NCBI GenBank assembly: GCA_019056595.1
Contig: CP036163.1
Span: forward strand, 1,488,001-1,552,000
Length of the DNA: 64,000 nucleotides
Reading direction: 5' to 3'
Origin: Pectobacterium atrosepticum
Lineage (GTDB): Bacteria; Pseudomonadota; Gammaproteobacteria; Enterobacterales; Enterobacteriaceae
A program made the translations under genes and the position numbers. This document shows positions 51,487 through 61,897 of the stretch, in pieces; position 1 is the stretch's first letter; each line of letters starts with the position of its first letter. The notes beneath the pieces are model-generated. The model was not told where the DNA came from, made no database searches, and worked only from the letters and a program-made list of their open reading frames with translations.

Positions 51487-52405
51487 GATTTCTCGCCTCC
51501 AATGCCTGATTCAATATGCGGCAAAAGCGCATCGCCGAGAGCGTTCCACCATACAGCCAAACGGCAGGCACACGCTGTAAACGCTGTTGACGCACAAATG
51601 GCATGGCCTGCCAGAGCGGATTATTATCAAGCTGCGCGCTGATGGCGCTATCGCCATGTTCGAAGCAGAGCACATTGGCATCACCGATTTCCACCAGACG
51701 TTCAATGCCCACAATCGTACTGCCCCAGAAGCTGGTTTCACCCTGCCAGGCATTCTCTATCCCGACATGATCCATCACTTCCTGAAAAAGACTGTTCTTG
51801 GCGATGATCAGTACATGACGGCTATCGATCAGCGTGATGAGCAACAGCGGCCGCTCCGTGTAAGGCTGAAGCGTGATCTTTTCCTGCTGGAGAAACTGCG
51901 CCAACTCCGTCAGATGCCGTTCTCCGGCCGCCTTCATATTTAGCGCATCAGCCAGTTTCATCACTGAGGTCTGTGCCGATGTGAGCGGTTTTCCCTGTTC
52001 GCTGCTGAAGCCAAAGCCCAGCAACGGAGAGATACGTGACATTTTCGCGACCGAAGGACCGTAACCTTCAGAATAAAGAATCATGGACGGGCGAATCTGC
52101 GTCAGCAATTCAAGATTAGGCTCGGTACGCAGTCCCACATCAATCACCGAGTCTGGCAGCGCGGGCTCTTTCACCCACAGGTTGTAATTGTGCTTATCGG
52201 CAATCGCGAAGGGCGTGATGCCCAGCGCCAGAAGCAGTTCAACAGGCAACCATTCCAGCGCCACAATACGGTTTAGATCAGGAAAAGCGCTTGTCCCTCC
52301 CCTGCTCGCCGCCGAATAAACCAGCGGTGACAGCAGTAGCGCCGTCAGTAAACGACGTCGTAGCGGATCGGGAGAACGCGGGGAAGAAAAAAATTCAGGC
52401 ATCAT
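51479..52405 (-). CDS. fhuD: Periplasmic ferric-hydroxamate-binding protein FhuD
   Basis: 308 residues from MMPEFFSSPRSPDP (52405), chosen because the longer frame (52450) overlaps fhuC. A twin-arginine-like RRRLLTALLLSPL segment forms the export signal, as in E. coli FhuD. The class III binding fold includes RIVALEWLPVELLLALG and WVKEPALPDSVIDVGLRTEP. Second gene of fhuCDB. Confidence 0.93.
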   Translation of the reverse strand: MMPEFFSSPRSPDPLRRRLLTALLLSPLVYSAASRGGTSAFPDLNRIVALEWLPVELLLALGITPFAIADKHNYNLWVKEPALPDSVIDVGLRTEPNLELLTQIRPSMILYSEGYGPSVAKMSRISPLLGFGFSSEQGKPLTSAQTSVMKLADALNMKAAGERHLTELAQFLQQEKITLQPYTERPLLLITLIDSRHVLIIAKNSLFQEVMDHVGIENAWQGETSFWGSTIVGIERLVEIGDANVLCFEHGDSAISAQLDNNPLWQAMPFVRQQRLQRVPAVWLYGGTLSAMRFCRILNQALEARNHA

Positions 52406-52421
52406 TAGCAGGTAAACCGAG

Positions 52422-53219
52422 TTAACAAACGAAGCTGACCGGTGCGCCACCAGCCGGATGAGGCAGAATGCCCATGGGAATGCCGTAGATATTTTCCAGC
52501 ACGTCCCCTTGCATCAGCGCAACAGGCTCACCCTGCGCAATCATTTTACCGCCGCGCAATGCCACCAGATGATCGCAGTAGCGGGCAGCCATATTGATAT
52601 CATGCAACACCGCAATCACGGTGATGCCACGCTCGTGGCTCATGCGCTGAATCAGCGCCAGAACCTCAACCTGATGCGCAATATCCAGCGCGGAAGTCGG
52701 TTCATCCAGCAACAGGCAGCGGCTATCCTGCGCCACGGTCATCGCCAGCCAGGCTCGCTGCCGTTCACCGCCGGACAGGCTATCCACCAAACGATTAGCA
52801 AACGGCTTTAATCCCACCAGCGTGATGGCTTCTTCGACCTTTTCCCGATCGGCGCTACCGAAACGGCCTAATGCACCATGCCACGGATAGCGCCCCACGG
52901 CGACTAGCTCGCGCACGGTCATCCCTTCGGCGGCAGGAAGCTGCTGCGGTAAATAGGCAACCTGACGGGCGAACAATTTGCTGTCCCAGCTTCCTGTCGA
53001 CTGTTCTCCCAACAGCGCGGTACCGCTGCTGGCAGGCTGATGACGACCCAGAATTTTCAGCAATGTCGATTTTCCTGAGCCGTTGTGGCCAATCAGACCA
53101 CACACTTTCCCCACAGGAAACGTGATAGATAGCGGATGTAGCAGCGTGCGCCCGGCGACGGAAAAGCTGACGTCATCCAGTCTGAAGGTGGTATCAGGCA
53201 GTACAGTTTGATTTTGCAT
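52422..53219 (-). CDS. fhuC: Ferric hydroxamate ABC transporter ATPase FhuC
   Basis: 265 residues from MQNQTVLPDTTFRLDDVSFS (53219); a GTG at 53243 is an alternative. Walker A GHNGSGKSTLL, LPQQLPAAEGMTVRELVAVG, signature LSGGERQRAW, Walker B CLLLDEPTSALD. The C-terminus GIPMGILPHPAGGAPVSFVC matches E. coli FhuC closely. First gene of fhuCDB; a Fur-like site lies about 105 bp upstream. fhuA, normally just upstream, is absent. Confidence 0.96.
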   Translation of the reverse strand: MQNQTVLPDTTFRLDDVSFSVAGRTLLHPLSITFPVGKVCGLIGHNGSGKSTLLKILGRHQPASSGTALLGEQSTGSWDSKLFARQVAYLPQQLPAAEGMTVRELVAVGRYPWHGALGRFGSADREKVEEAITLVGLKPFANRLVDSLSGGERQRAWLAMTVAQDSRCLLLDEPTSALDIAHQVEVLALIQRMSHERGITVIAVLHDINMAARYCDHLVALRGGKMIAQGEPVALMQGDVLENIYGIPMGILPHPAGGAPVSFVC

Positions 53220-53323
53220 AGTGCTTTTGATTTTTAATGTCACGGACGGAAAGGGGTATTAGCGGCGATCGCTATTCCCGTAACTATCGAACCAGACCCA
53301 TAACGATCAAGCTAAAAGAGAAC

Positions 53324-53342
53324 GATAATGATTACGATAAAG
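53324..53342. promoter_or_regulatory. Fur-box-like site upstream of fhuC
   Basis: GATAATGATTACGATAAAG; its reverse complement matches 14 of 19 positions of the Fur consensus GATAATGATAATCATTATC, including the last eleven in a row. Located in the fhuC promoter region, it would repress fhuCDB under iron sufficiency. Confidence 0.75.
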
Positions 53343-53433
53343 GCAGCATGATAGGCGCAACGGAATGCCAATCGCAAGACTTTTACCTGTCAACGCTGGA
53401 ATGGTATAGCAAGAAAAACGACATCTGAAAGGG

Positions 53434-53496
53434 TGTGACGGTTATCTAAAAATGACAGAGCCTAAAAATGGCAATCACCCACAAATAACCGTCACA
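53434..53496. repeat. 12-bp inverted repeat flanking 39 bp near mrcB end
   Basis: TGTGACGGTTAT (53434-53445) and ATAACCGTCACA (53485-53496). The interior has a CTAAAAATG direct repeat (TCTAAAAATGACAG, CCTAAAAATGGCAA). It could be a small mobile-element scar in the place where fhuA lies in relatives, or part of the mrcB 3' untranslated region. The rest of 53343-53433 holds nothing I recognise. Confidence 0.6.
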
Positions 53497-53523
53497 AAAG
53501 ACACCCCCCGGATTAACCGGGGG
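53497..53523 (-). terminator. Terminator of mrcB
   Basis: Minus strand stem CCCCCGG/CCGGGGG with TTAAT loop then GTGTCTTTTG, 11 bp after the mrcB stop. Confidence 0.75.
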
Positions 53524-53533
53524 CTGTGAGAGA

Positions 53534-56008
53534 TTATTGACCAAACATTTCTTTGATCCAGCCAGCGACACCTTCACCGTTTTGCTGGTCCTGCTGCGCT
53601 GAAGGCTGCGGCTGGCTAGCCTGACACAATGCCTGAGGGTTATCCGTCCAGACTGGCAATACGCGTCCGGCGCTGCTGCCGTTGCAGACAAAGTTGCCGC
53701 TAGCATCCACCGTCATGGTCGTTATGCCTTCCGGCGGCGTCAGCATCAACGGCAGTGGCGTTTGGTTTTCCAGATAGCGGCGATAAATCGTCAGTGCACC
53801 GTTCGCCCCGGTCAGTTTAGCCGGGCCGTTGTTATCACGTCCTACCCAGCTAATCGCCACTTCTTTACCATCAATCCCAGCAAACCAGCTATCACGCAGG
53901 TCATTGGTGGTACCGGTTTTGGCTGCCAGATGATAATTCGGGAATTTCACCGCCAGTGACCGTGACGTACCACGTTCGACCACCTGCTGCATACCGTATA
54001 GCGTCAGATAGGCCGCCTGTGCCGGAACCGCTCGTTCAGCCTGCGGGAAGCTCTGATACAGCATAGTGCCATCTTCCGCAATCACCGAACGCAGTGAGGA
54101 AAGTGGAGCACGATTGCCGCCGCTGGCGATCGTCTGGTATTCCTGCGCCACTTCCATCGGCGTTAGACTGATCGCCCCCAACAGCATCGCCGGTACAGTC
54201 TGAATCACGTTTTCGGGGATACCTAAACGCTTCAACGTTGCCGTGACCTGATCCAGCCCCACGGCCATCCCCAGATTGACGGTCGGGACGTTCAGCGAGT
54301 TTGCCAACGCATCGACTAACATGACGCGGCCACGGAATTCACGATCGTAGTTCTTCGGCTGCCACACTTGTCCGTTAGGTTGCTTGAGCGACAGTGGCTC
54401 ATCCGCCAGCAAAGTATTCAGACGATAGGTATCCGGCTGGCTCAACGCCGTCAGGTAGGTCGGCGGCTTCGCCAGCGATCCGACAGGACGACGCGCCTGT
54501 AGCGCACGGTTAAACCCAGCGTACTGTGTTTGAGCACCGCCAACCATCGCGCGGACTTCGCCACTGAAACGATCGACAATCACCATTGCCGCTTCAAGAT
54601 CGCTGACGTTACGGCCTGCACGCAGTGCCGGTATACCGACCTCCACCGCTCTTTCCGCTGCATCCTGCGAGACGGGATCGAGCGTGGTAAAGACCTTCAC
54701 GCCGGAGAGATCGTTAACCTTGTCGCCAAGCCGCTGTTGCAGTTCTTGACGCACCATCTGCATAAATGCCGGTTGAGGGCTGATTACGCCGCCTTTCGGC
54801 TGCACGCCCAGCGGACGCGCACTCAGCATGTTGTACAGATCGGCATCAATCACCTGTTGATTCTGCAACAAGCGCAGCACCAGATTGCGTCGCTCTAACG
54901 TAATATCTGGGTTACGCCACGGGTTATACAGCGATGCACCTTTCACCATCCCCACCAGCAGCGCCTGCTGATCGAGACTCAGTTCATTCACCGGACGACC
55001 AAAGTAATACAGGCTGGCAAGCGGGAAACCACGGATCTGATCGTTACCGCTCTGACCGAGGTACACCTCATTCAGATACAGTTCAAGGATACGATCCTTG
55101 CTGTAGCGATAATCCATGATCAGCGCCATATAGGCTTCGTTGGCTTTACGCCACAGCGAACGTTCGTTAGTCAGGAATAGGTTCTTCACCAGCTGCTGCG
55201 TCAGCGTACTGCCGCCCTGTACTGCACGTCCCGCCGTAATGTTCGCTAAAAACGCACGACCAATGGAGTACAGGCTGATGCCATCGTGTTCATAGAAATG
55301 GCGGTCTTCGGTCGCCACTAAGGTATCCACTAACAGATCGGGGAAACCGGCACGTGGCACGAACAAACGCTGTTCGCCATTCGGCGACTGCATCATGGTG
55401 ATCAGTTTCGGATCGAGACGGAAAAAGCCGAAGTTACGCTGATTGTCCAGATTCTGGATCTGCGACAGGCGATCGTTGGCAAAGGTCAGGCGCGCCTGAA
55501 TTTGCCCTTCTTTCCCATCAGGGAAATCAAACGGACGGCGCAGCATATCGATGCTGTTACCACGCACGCTGAATTCACCCGGACGGGTAATACGGCTCAC
55601 CTGACGGTATTGCATACCTTCCAACAGGCTAATCATCTCTTTCTGGCTATAGGCCATGCCAGGCTCGAGGTTGACCATGCGGCCATAGACGGCGGCAGGC
55701 AACTGCCAGACTTTACCTTCGATACGGCTGCGGATCTGGCTGTCGAGATAGACGCCATAGATCGCCATCGCCACAGCAAAGATCAGGAACAGCTTGATCG
55801 CCAGCCCCAGCCAGCGCCGTCTTCTCTGCGATTTCCGCGTCATGGTGTCATCGCCGTCATCATCATCGTCGTCATAGTCGTCCTGATAATCGTCATAGTC
55901 ATCATCATAGTCGTCATCCCTGCGACGTCGTATGGCCTGTTTGCGTTCAGGCTTACGTTTTGGCGCTTTCCCTTTACGTCCGATAGGTTCGCGGTCATCC
56001 TGAGACAT
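53534..56008 (-). CDS. mrcB: Penicillin-binding protein 1B (bifunctional transglycosylase/transpeptidase)
   Basis: Peptidoglycan polymerase, 824 residues. The cytoplasmic tail is unusually acidic (about 31-54: Asp/Tyr-rich, [20 protein letters not shown]) between basic segments, then one membrane helix (about 66-86), the UB2H domain, GT51 glycosyltransferase ([24 protein letters not shown]) and transpeptidase with SxxK in PVGSLAKP, SxN in ANSLN and KTG in AAKTGTTND. Order with fhu genes and hrpB follows E. coli. Confidence 0.97.
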   Translation of the reverse strand: MSQDDREPIGRKGKAPKRKPERKQAIRRRRDDDYDDDYDDYQDDYDDDDDDGDDTMTRKSQRRRRWLGLAIKLFLIFAVAMAIYGVYLDSQIRSRIEGKVWQLPAAVYGRMVNLEPGMAYSQKEMISLLEGMQYRQVSRITRPGEFSVRGNSIDMLRRPFDFPDGKEGQIQARLTFANDRLSQIQNLDNQRNFGFFRLDPKLITMMQSPNGEQRLFVPRAGFPDLLVDTLVATEDRHFYEHDGISLYSIGRAFLANITAGRAVQGGSTLTQQLVKNLFLTNERSLWRKANEAYMALIMDYRYSKDRILELYLNEVYLGQSGNDQIRGFPLASLYYFGRPVNELSLDQQALLVGMVKGASLYNPWRNPDITLERRNLVLRLLQNQQVIDADLYNMLSARPLGVQPKGGVISPQPAFMQMVRQELQQRLGDKVNDLSGVKVFTTLDPVSQDAAERAVEVGIPALRAGRNVSDLEAAMVIVDRFSGEVRAMVGGAQTQYAGFNRALQARRPVGSLAKPPTYLTALSQPDTYRLNTLLADEPLSLKQPNGQVWQPKNYDREFRGRVMLVDALANSLNVPTVNLGMAVGLDQVTATLKRLGIPENVIQTVPAMLLGAISLTPMEVAQEYQTIASGGNRAPLSSLRSVIAEDGTMLYQSFPQAERAVPAQAAYLTLYGMQQVVERGTSRSLAVKFPNYHLAAKTGTTNDLRDSWFAGIDGKEVAISWVGRDNNGPAKLTGANGALTIYRRYLENQTPLPLMLTPPEGITTMTVDASGNFVCNGSSAGRVLPVWTDNPQALCQASQPQPSAQQDQQNGEGVAGWIKEMFGQ

Positions 56009-56110
56009 TACAATAACTTCTCCATCAGGTTGTTCACGGCTATCTGCTCTGCGCTCAAGCCGCCTACTCTGTTTCCAGCTCCTTTTTTGGGAAAGCGGAA
56101 ACGTCTGAAA

Positions 56111-58597
56111 TTAGTGATTCTGATATTTTTTGGTACGTCTCGTTGGAGCCGTATTTGCCGGATCGTCCGGCCAGATATGCTTGGGGTAACGCCCCTTCAT
56201 CTCTTTTTGCACCTCACGGTACGTGCCTTGCCAAAACGCCGCTAAATCTCGCGTAATCTGTAGTGGACGCTGTGCTGGCGATAAAAGTTCCAACACCAGC
56301 GCCACACGGCCTTCCGCCAGAAGCGGACTCTTCTGCTCGCCGAACATCTCCTGCATCCGTACCGACAGCACCGGTGGCTTATCGTCATAATAAGCGATAG
56401 GCAAGCGACTGCCGCCAGGTGCCGTATAATGCGTAGGCAATGCGCTATCCAGCCGCTGGCGCAGCGACCAGTCCAACCGTCGCAGCAGCGCATCGCTCAA
56501 ATTAATCTGGTGCAGCGCACGTAAATCCCGCACGCCGGACAGCGACGGCTGTAACCAGATATCCAGCGTCGCCAGCAGTGTGTCGTCATCCACTCGCGGC
56601 CAGTCAACCTCATTCAACCACTGGTGAGCACACTGTAGGCGAGCGCGTAACTGTAACGCTGCAGCGTCCCAGTTTAATGCCTTGAGCCCCTGCTCCCGAA
56701 TCCAGGATAACATCGCCTGCTGCAATACCTCATCGGAAGGCTTGTTCAACGGGCGCCTCCGCAGAATCAGGCAACCTATCTGGTCGCGCTGGCTGGCGCG
56801 CAGAGTACCCTTTTCTTCGTCCCAGTGCACCACGTTACGCTCATTTATTAATCCAGGCAGTCGCCGTTCCAGCCGCTCAATATCCAGCGGCAACGCCAGC
56901 AGGATTCGCGCATCTGCGCTCTGCTTGTTTTGCATTAATCGATCGTTTTGTAATAGCGCGGGTGCCAGCAGCCACTCGTTACCTGACAACGCTTCATCAG
57001 CCGACATCATCGCGCCGCTACCGTTAGCGAGCTGGTAACGTCCATCCTGACTGCGCCGCCGGGCGATACGATCAGGGAAAGCCTGTGCCAGCAGCCAATC
57101 GGCTTCGCCGCTATCAATATGACCAAAATCAGCAATATGTCCCGAAGCCGTCGATAAACGGCGCGTCAGCTGTTTCGCTCGCCGCAGCCAGTGCGGTAAT
57201 GGACGATGCAGCCAGTCAGCCAGATTGATCGATCCGCTACGCGGCGGCTCTTCGAGTATCGCCGCCAGACATCCAGCGGTCGCCAACGCCTCTGCACTCT
57301 GCTGTGACGCGGCATACAGCATCGTCGCCAGTCGGGCATCGCAGCCGAGTGCTGCGATTTTCCGACCCTCGGCGGTCAACCGACCTTGGTCATCGGTAAT
57401 ACCAAGCTGGCATAGTAGTTGTCGTGCGGCATAAAGCGCGGGGGCGGGGGGCGTATCCAGCCAGGTTAACTGCGCCACATCGGTACAGCCCCACTGTAAT
57501 AAATCCAGCCAGACGCTGCTTAAATCGCTATTCAGTATCTCGGCTTCGCTTTGAGCCGCCGCACGTTCTGCCTGTTCGCGAGAGCACAAGTGCCAGCAAA
57601 TACCGGGGCTTAAACGCCCCGCACGCCCCGCACGCTGCACCATTGAGGCCTGACTGATTCGTTGCGTCACCAGCCGAGTTACGCCGCTTTTCACATCGAA
57701 GCTCGCTACGCGTTCAAGGCCGCTGTCCATCACCAGTCGAATCCCTTCAATTGTCAGACTGGTTTCAGCTATGTTGGTGGCTAACACCACCTTGCGACGG
57801 CCCCGCTCCGCAGGCAGAATGGCCTTTTGCTGTTCCGCCAGCGTCAGTGCGCCATATAAAGGACAAAGGTCGGTCTCGCTCGACACGCTATTTTCCAGCA
57901 GTGCCTGCACGCGGCGAATTTCAGCCACACCGGGCAAAAACAACAGCAGCGAACCAGCCTCTTCATTGAGCAAACGTCGCACCTGTCGCGCAACGCCTTC
58001 TTCAAAGCGATCCTGGCTATTTAGCGGTGCATAACACCGTTCTACTGGATAGCTGCGACCTTCGGAAACCACGCAGATGGCTTCCGGCAATAGCGCTGAT
58101 AGCCGCGCATTGTCGAGCGTCGCAGACATAATCAGCAGCGTTAAATCGTCACGCAGCCCCTGTTGCACATCCAGCAGCAGCGCCAATGCCAAATCGGCCT
58201 GCACGCTGCGTTCATGAAATTCATCAAGGATGATCAGCCCTACGCCTTGCAGTTCCGCATCCTGTTGCAGTAAACGGGTCAACATCCCTTCGGTGACGAC
58301 TTCCAGCTTCGTTGCTGCACTCACGCGGCTTTCCGACCGCATGCGATAACCTATCGTTTGACCTAGCTCTTCACCCAACTGTTGCGCCAAACGCCAGGCA
58401 ACACTCTTCGCCGCCAAACGGCGTGGCTCCAGCATGATGATGCGCCCATTCACGTTGCCCTGTTGCAGCAATTGCAACGGTAGCCAGGTTGATTTCCCCG
58501 CCCCCGTTGGGGCATTGAGCAGCACCTGAGGCGCGGTATGTAGCGCCGTTATCACATCATCCAACACGGCGCTAACGGGCGGTAAAATCACAGACAT
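56111..58597 (-). CDS. hrpB: ATP-dependent RNA helicase-like protein HrpB
   Basis: DEAH/RHA-type helicase, 828 residues. Walker A NAPTGAGKSTWLPL (about 29-42), motif II DEFH (LDEFHERSVQAD), motif III MSATLD, motif VI QRAGRAGRLSPG, then HA2 and the HrpB C-terminal domain. Cellular role unclear in enterics. Divergent from thpR, as in E. coli. Confidence 0.95.
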   Translation of the reverse strand: MSVILPPVSAVLDDVITALHTAPQVLLNAPTGAGKSTWLPLQLLQQGNVNGRIIMLEPRRLAAKSVAWRLAQQLGEELGQTIGYRMRSESRVSAATKLEVVTEGMLTRLLQQDAELQGVGLIILDEFHERSVQADLALALLLDVQQGLRDDLTLLIMSATLDNARLSALLPEAICVVSEGRSYPVERCYAPLNSQDRFEEGVARQVRRLLNEEAGSLLLFLPGVAEIRRVQALLENSVSSETDLCPLYGALTLAEQQKAILPAERGRRKVVLATNIAETSLTIEGIRLVMDSGLERVASFDVKSGVTRLVTQRISQASMVQRAGRAGRLSPGICWHLCSREQAERAAAQSEAEILNSDLSSVWLDLLQWGCTDVAQLTWLDTPPAPALYAARQLLCQLGITDDQGRLTAEGRKIAALGCDARLATMLYAASQQSAEALATAGCLAAILEEPPRSGSINLADWLHRPLPHWLRRAKQLTRRLSTASGHIADFGHIDSGEADWLLAQAFPDRIARRRSQDGRYQLANGSGAMMSADEALSGNEWLLAPALLQNDRLMQNKQSADARILLALPLDIERLERRLPGLINERNVVHWDEEKGTLRASQRDQIGCLILRRRPLNKPSDEVLQQAMLSWIREQGLKALNWDAAALQLRARLQCAHQWLNEVDWPRVDDDTLLATLDIWLQPSLSGVRDLRALHQINLSDALLRRLDWSLRQRLDSALPTHYTAPGGSRLPIAYYDDKPPVLSVRMQEMFGEQKSPLLAEGRVALVLELLSPAQRPLQITRDLAAFWQGTYREVQKEMKGRYPKHIWPDDPANTAPTRRTKKYQNH

Positions 58598-58683
58598 CTC
58601 CGTATAAGGTTAACTTTCAGCGGCGAGCATTGTAGCATCTGGATGAATGTAGCATCGGATGGAATCAGAACAGAGAGATCGCC

Positions 58684-59214
58684 ATGTCAGCCACCCGCCG
58701 CCTGTTTTTTGCCTTATCACTGCCGGAAACCACACAGCAAGAGATTATCCGCTGGCGTGCCGAACATTTCCCACTGGAAGCAGGCCGTCCAGTGGCTGCG
58801 GCCAACCTTCATCTGACGCTGGCTTTTTTAGGCGATGTGAGTGAGCAAAAGGCGCAAGTCTTACAGACCTTAGCAAGCCGCATTCGTCAGCCCGCGTTTA
58901 CCCTCACGCTGAATGACGCAGGACACTGGCCGCGGCCCGGTGTTGTCTGGCTGGGCTGCCGCCGTGCACCGCGTGGATTGCTACAGCTCGCGGAACTATT
59001 GCGCTCTCAGGCGGCGCGCAACGGCTGCTATCAAACAGCATTACCTTTTCACCCACATATTACGTTATTGCGCGGCGCGACTCGTCCCGTGGCGATTCCC
59101 CCCGCTACGTTCAGTTGGCAGGCCGACATGACACACTTTTCCCTTTATCAGTCACTTTTCGACAACGGTAAAACCCGCTATCAAAAGCTGGAAAGTTGGT
59201 CATTTATTAAATAG
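58684..59214 (+). CDS. thpR: RNA 2',3'-cyclic phosphodiesterase (LigT/ThpR)
   Basis: 2H phosphoesterase, 176 residues. Both catalytic HxTx motifs are present: HLTLAFLG (about 43) and HITLLRG (about 121). The family opens 2',3'-cyclic phosphates and reversibly joins 2'-5' RNA ends in vitro. Ends 20 bp before sfsA, so probably co-transcribed. Confidence 0.94.
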   Translation: MSATRRLFFALSLPETTQQEIIRWRAEHFPLEAGRPVAAANLHLTLAFLGDVSEQKAQVLQTLASRIRQPAFTLTLNDAGHWPRPGVVWLGCRRAPRGLLQLAELLRSQAARNGCYQTALPFHPHITLLRGATRPVAIPPATFSWQADMTHFSLYQSLFDNGKTRYQKLESWSFIK

Positions 59215-59234
59215 ACGGTTAGAACAGGATACTT

Positions 59235-59939
59235 ATGGACTATACCCCACGTTTACAGCCCGCCCGGTTGATTAAACGTTACAAACGCTTTTTGGCCGAT
59301 GTCGTAACGCCGGAAGGCGAGACGCTCACGCTGCACTGTGCCAATACGGGTGCAATGACGGGCTGTGCTACGCCCGGTGATACCGTCTGGTATTCAACGT
59401 CCGATAACCCTAAACGCAAGTATCCACAAAGTTGGGAACTGACTGAAACGCAACAAAATCACTGGATTTGTGTCAATACTCTGCGTGCCAACACATTATT
59501 GTACGAAGCCTTATTGGAAAATCGCATAGAAGAGCTGGCGGGCTATTCGGACATAAAAACAGAAGTGAAATACGGTACGGAAAACAGCCGAATAGACCTG
59601 CTTTTACAGGCGCCGGACAGGATTGACTGCTATATTGAGGTGAAATCCGTCACATTATTGCAACATGAATGTGGTTACTTTCCCGATGCGGTTACACTCA
59701 GAGGGCAAAAGCATCTGCGTGAGCTGCAACAAATGGTTTCCAATGGAAAACGCGCGGTTCTTTTTTTCGCCGTTCTCCATTCAGGGATCCAGCAGGTTTC
59801 TCCCGCTCGGCATATTGACTCACGCTATGCGGAATTATTTATCGAAGCGCAACAGGCAGGGGTTGAAATTTTATGTTACGGCTCCACATTATGCCCTGAC
59901 GGTATTAAATTGACGAATAAGCTACCGTTGTTGGGATGA
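59235..59939 (+). CDS. sfsA: Sugar fermentation stimulation protein SfsA
   Basis: DNA-binding/nuclease-fold protein reported to stimulate maltose metabolism when overproduced. 234 residues as in E. coli. N-terminal OB-like part ([22 protein letters not shown]) and a PD-(D/E)xK-like core: RIDLLLQ, then IEVKSVTLL. Between thpR and dksA, as in E. coli. Confidence 0.95.
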   Translation: MDYTPRLQPARLIKRYKRFLADVVTPEGETLTLHCANTGAMTGCATPGDTVWYSTSDNPKRKYPQSWELTETQQNHWICVNTLRANTLLYEALLENRIEELAGYSDIKTEVKYGTENSRIDLLLQAPDRIDCYIEVKSVTLLQHECGYFPDAVTLRGQKHLRELQQMVSNGKRAVLFFAVLHSGIQQVSPARHIDSRYAELFIEAQQAGVEILCYGSTLCPDGIKLTNKLPLLG

Positions 59940-60207
59940 AGCACAAGCATTACATAACACGCCGAACGTACCACCAAAGGCGTAACACATTGTTTATTAT
60001 TTAATGTATGCAGGTTGTTCGTGACACTTTATCAGGCCGGTGTCAGGAAGCATTGCCAACCCCATCTTCATCTGCTATTTATAGCGGCCTGTTTTTTCCC
60101 CCCTTTGGGGGCCGATATACCCAGATAGCTGAAGTTCTGGCCAACAACGCCGCAACTTCACTGCATAAAAGGGTATTATGCGTGTCGTGTTATGTAGGAG
60201 AAGCAAC
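59940..60207 (+). promoter_or_regulatory. dksA upstream region with leader hairpin
   Basis: 268 bp. A C6-TTT-G5 hairpin (60098-60111), preceded by a T-run and followed by GCCGATATAC, lies about 100 nt before dksA. Its order (T-run before the stem) argues against a rightward terminator; leftward, the complementary A-run also fails. It may be a leader structure. A TATTAT at about 60174-60179 is a possible -10. Confidence 0.4.
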
Positions 60208-60663
60208 ATGCAAGAAGGGCAAAATCGTAAGACATCTTCTCTGAGCATTCTCGCAATTGCCGGAGTAGAGCCGTACCAAGAGAAGCCGGGCGAAGAGTAT
60301 ATGAACGACGCTCAGCTGGCTCATTTCAAGCGTATTCTTGAAGCATGGCGCAACCAACTCATGGATGAAGTGGACCGGACTGTATCGCACATGCGCGATG
60401 AAGCCGCTAATTTTCCCGATCCCGTGGATCGCGCAGCGCAGGAAGAAGAGTTCAGTCTCGAACTGCGTAACCGTGACCGTGAGCGCAAGTTGATCAAGAA
60501 AATCGCCAAAACCCTGGTGAAAATCGAAGATGAGGATTTCGGATTCTGTGAATCCTGTGGCGTCGAGATTGGCATCCGCCGTCTGGAAGCTCGTCCGACT
60601 GCCGATCTGTGTATCGACTGCAAAACGCTGGCAGAGATACGCGAAAAGCAAATGGCGGGATAA
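60208..60663 (+). CDS. dksA: RNA polymerase-binding transcription factor DksA
   Basis: ppGpp cofactor entering the RNA polymerase secondary channel; mediates the stringent response, for example at the tRNA promoters of this window. 151 residues from [20 protein letters not shown] (60208), with TAGGAG 7 nt upstream. Coiled-coil tip contains the paired Asp ([12 protein letters not shown]), zinc finger CESCG...CIDC. Same length as E. coli. Confidence 0.98.
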   Translation: MQEGQNRKTSSLSILAIAGVEPYQEKPGEEYMNDAQLAHFKRILEAWRNQLMDEVDRTVSHMRDEAANFPDPVDRAAQEEEFSLELRNRDRERKLIKKIAKTLVKIEDEDFGFCESCGVEIGIRRLEARPTADLCIDCKTLAEIREKQMAG

Positions 60664-60680
60664 TTCTCCTGTCCAGAATC

Positions 60681-60703
60681 GGCTCCTGCCACTCGCAGGG
60701 GCC
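60681..60703 (+). terminator. Hairpin downstream of dksA
   Basis: Nine-bp stem GGCTCCTGC/GCAGGGGCC (one G-U pair) with a 5-nt loop, 17 bp after the stop; followed by GTCTTCGG, not a T-run. Partial read-through into gluQ is plausible. Confidence 0.5.
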
Positions 60704-60790
60704 GTCTTCGGATAATTTACCGCTGATGAATGACATTCATCACTCTATCTTCTGTCTGGATAAATGCTGACGAGATAGCACCAACCTATT

Positions 60791-61759
60791 ATGTCTGTGA
60801 CCGATTGTTTTACCCAAATTAATAGTTTTACCCAAATTAATCATTTTACCGAAACTCATCGTTATGTCGGGCGTTTTGCTCCCTCTCCCTCTGGTGACCT
60901 GCATTTTGGCTCACTGATCGCTGCACTAGGTAGTTATCTTCAGGCTCGTTCCCAACAAGGGCGCTGGCTGGTACGCATTGAAGACATCGATCCTCCACGG
61001 GAAATTCCCGGGGCTGCTTCCCGCATACTCGCACAGTTAGAACACTACGGCCTGTACTGGGACGGCGATGTGGTTTATCAGTCACAGCACCATGCGCGTT
61101 ACCGCGAAATTCTTCAGCAGCTTCAACAACAGGGAATGAGCTATTACTGCACCTGTACGCGTAGCCGTATTCAGCAGTTGGGTGGGCGCTATGACGGCTA
61201 TTGCCGAACGCGCAACCTGTCAGCCGACAACGCCGCGCAACGCCTGCGACAGACGACACCAGTATTTCACTTTCACGATAAATTGCGAGGCAACCTGTAT
61301 GCCGACAAGACCCTCGCTCAGGAGGATTTTATTATCCACCGTCGCGACGGGCTGTTTGCCTATAATCTGGCCGTCGTCATCGACGATAACGATCAGGGTA
61401 TTACGGAGATCGTGCGCGGCGCCGATCTTATCGAACCGACAGTTCGGCAAATTTCGCTCTATCAACAGTTGGATTATGCAATTCCCACTTATGTCCACCT
61501 GCCGCTGGTTCTGAACACCGAGGGAAATAAGCTTTCCAAACAGAATCACGCACCCGCACTGCCGGACAGCGATCCACGTCCCGTGCTGCTTGCTGCGCTG
61601 CAATTTTTAAATCAACCACTGCCGGAAAATGGCCAAGAGATGACGCTTTCAGCGCTTCTGGCATGGTCCGTCGCACATTGGTCCCTTAATATCGTCCCGT
61701 TACAGGCGGCAATAAACACATCCACGTTCACATCGGCATTCTCAAAGGGGCCTTGGTGA
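60791..61759 (+). CDS. gluQ: Glutamyl-Q tRNA(Asp) synthetase
   Basis: GltX-like enzyme without an anticodon domain that glutamylates queuosine of tRNA-Asp. 322 residues versus about 300 in E. coli. Extra N-terminus is a small repeat ([18 protein letters not shown]) from an 18-bp DNA repeat at 60810-60860. Class signature [16 protein letters not shown]; zinc residues CTCT...[16 protein letters not shown]. Alternative start within 60797 (GTG). Between dksA and pcnB, as in E. coli. Confidence 0.95.
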   Translation: MSVTDCFTQINSFTQINHFTETHRYVGRFAPSPSGDLHFGSLIAALGSYLQARSQQGRWLVRIEDIDPPREIPGAASRILAQLEHYGLYWDGDVVYQSQHHARYREILQQLQQQGMSYYCTCTRSRIQQLGGRYDGYCRTRNLSADNAAQRLRQTTPVFHFHDKLRGNLYADKTLAQEDFIIHRRDGLFAYNLAVVIDDNDQGITEIVRGADLIEPTVRQISLYQQLDYAIPTYVHLPLVLNTEGNKLSKQNHAPALPDSDPRPVLLAALQFLNQPLPENGQEMTLSALLAWSVAHWSLNIVPLQAAINTSTFTSAFSKGPW

Positions 61760-61897
61760 GCTATGATTAGCCGCTATTTTTAGTGACGCGCATCCTTAAC
61801 CGTCACTTTTGCAGGCCGCCGCCGGGGCGATATCAAAGACGCCTTCCGGAAGTTTTTTACTGTGCCGTTGATTTATCCATCACTATCGAGGTGTATT

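Noticed and set aside
61862-61897. GTG at 61862 as the certain start of pcnB
   Set aside because: Kept only as an alternative: the region does not align with the E. coli protein, whose start corresponds to the ATC at 61898.
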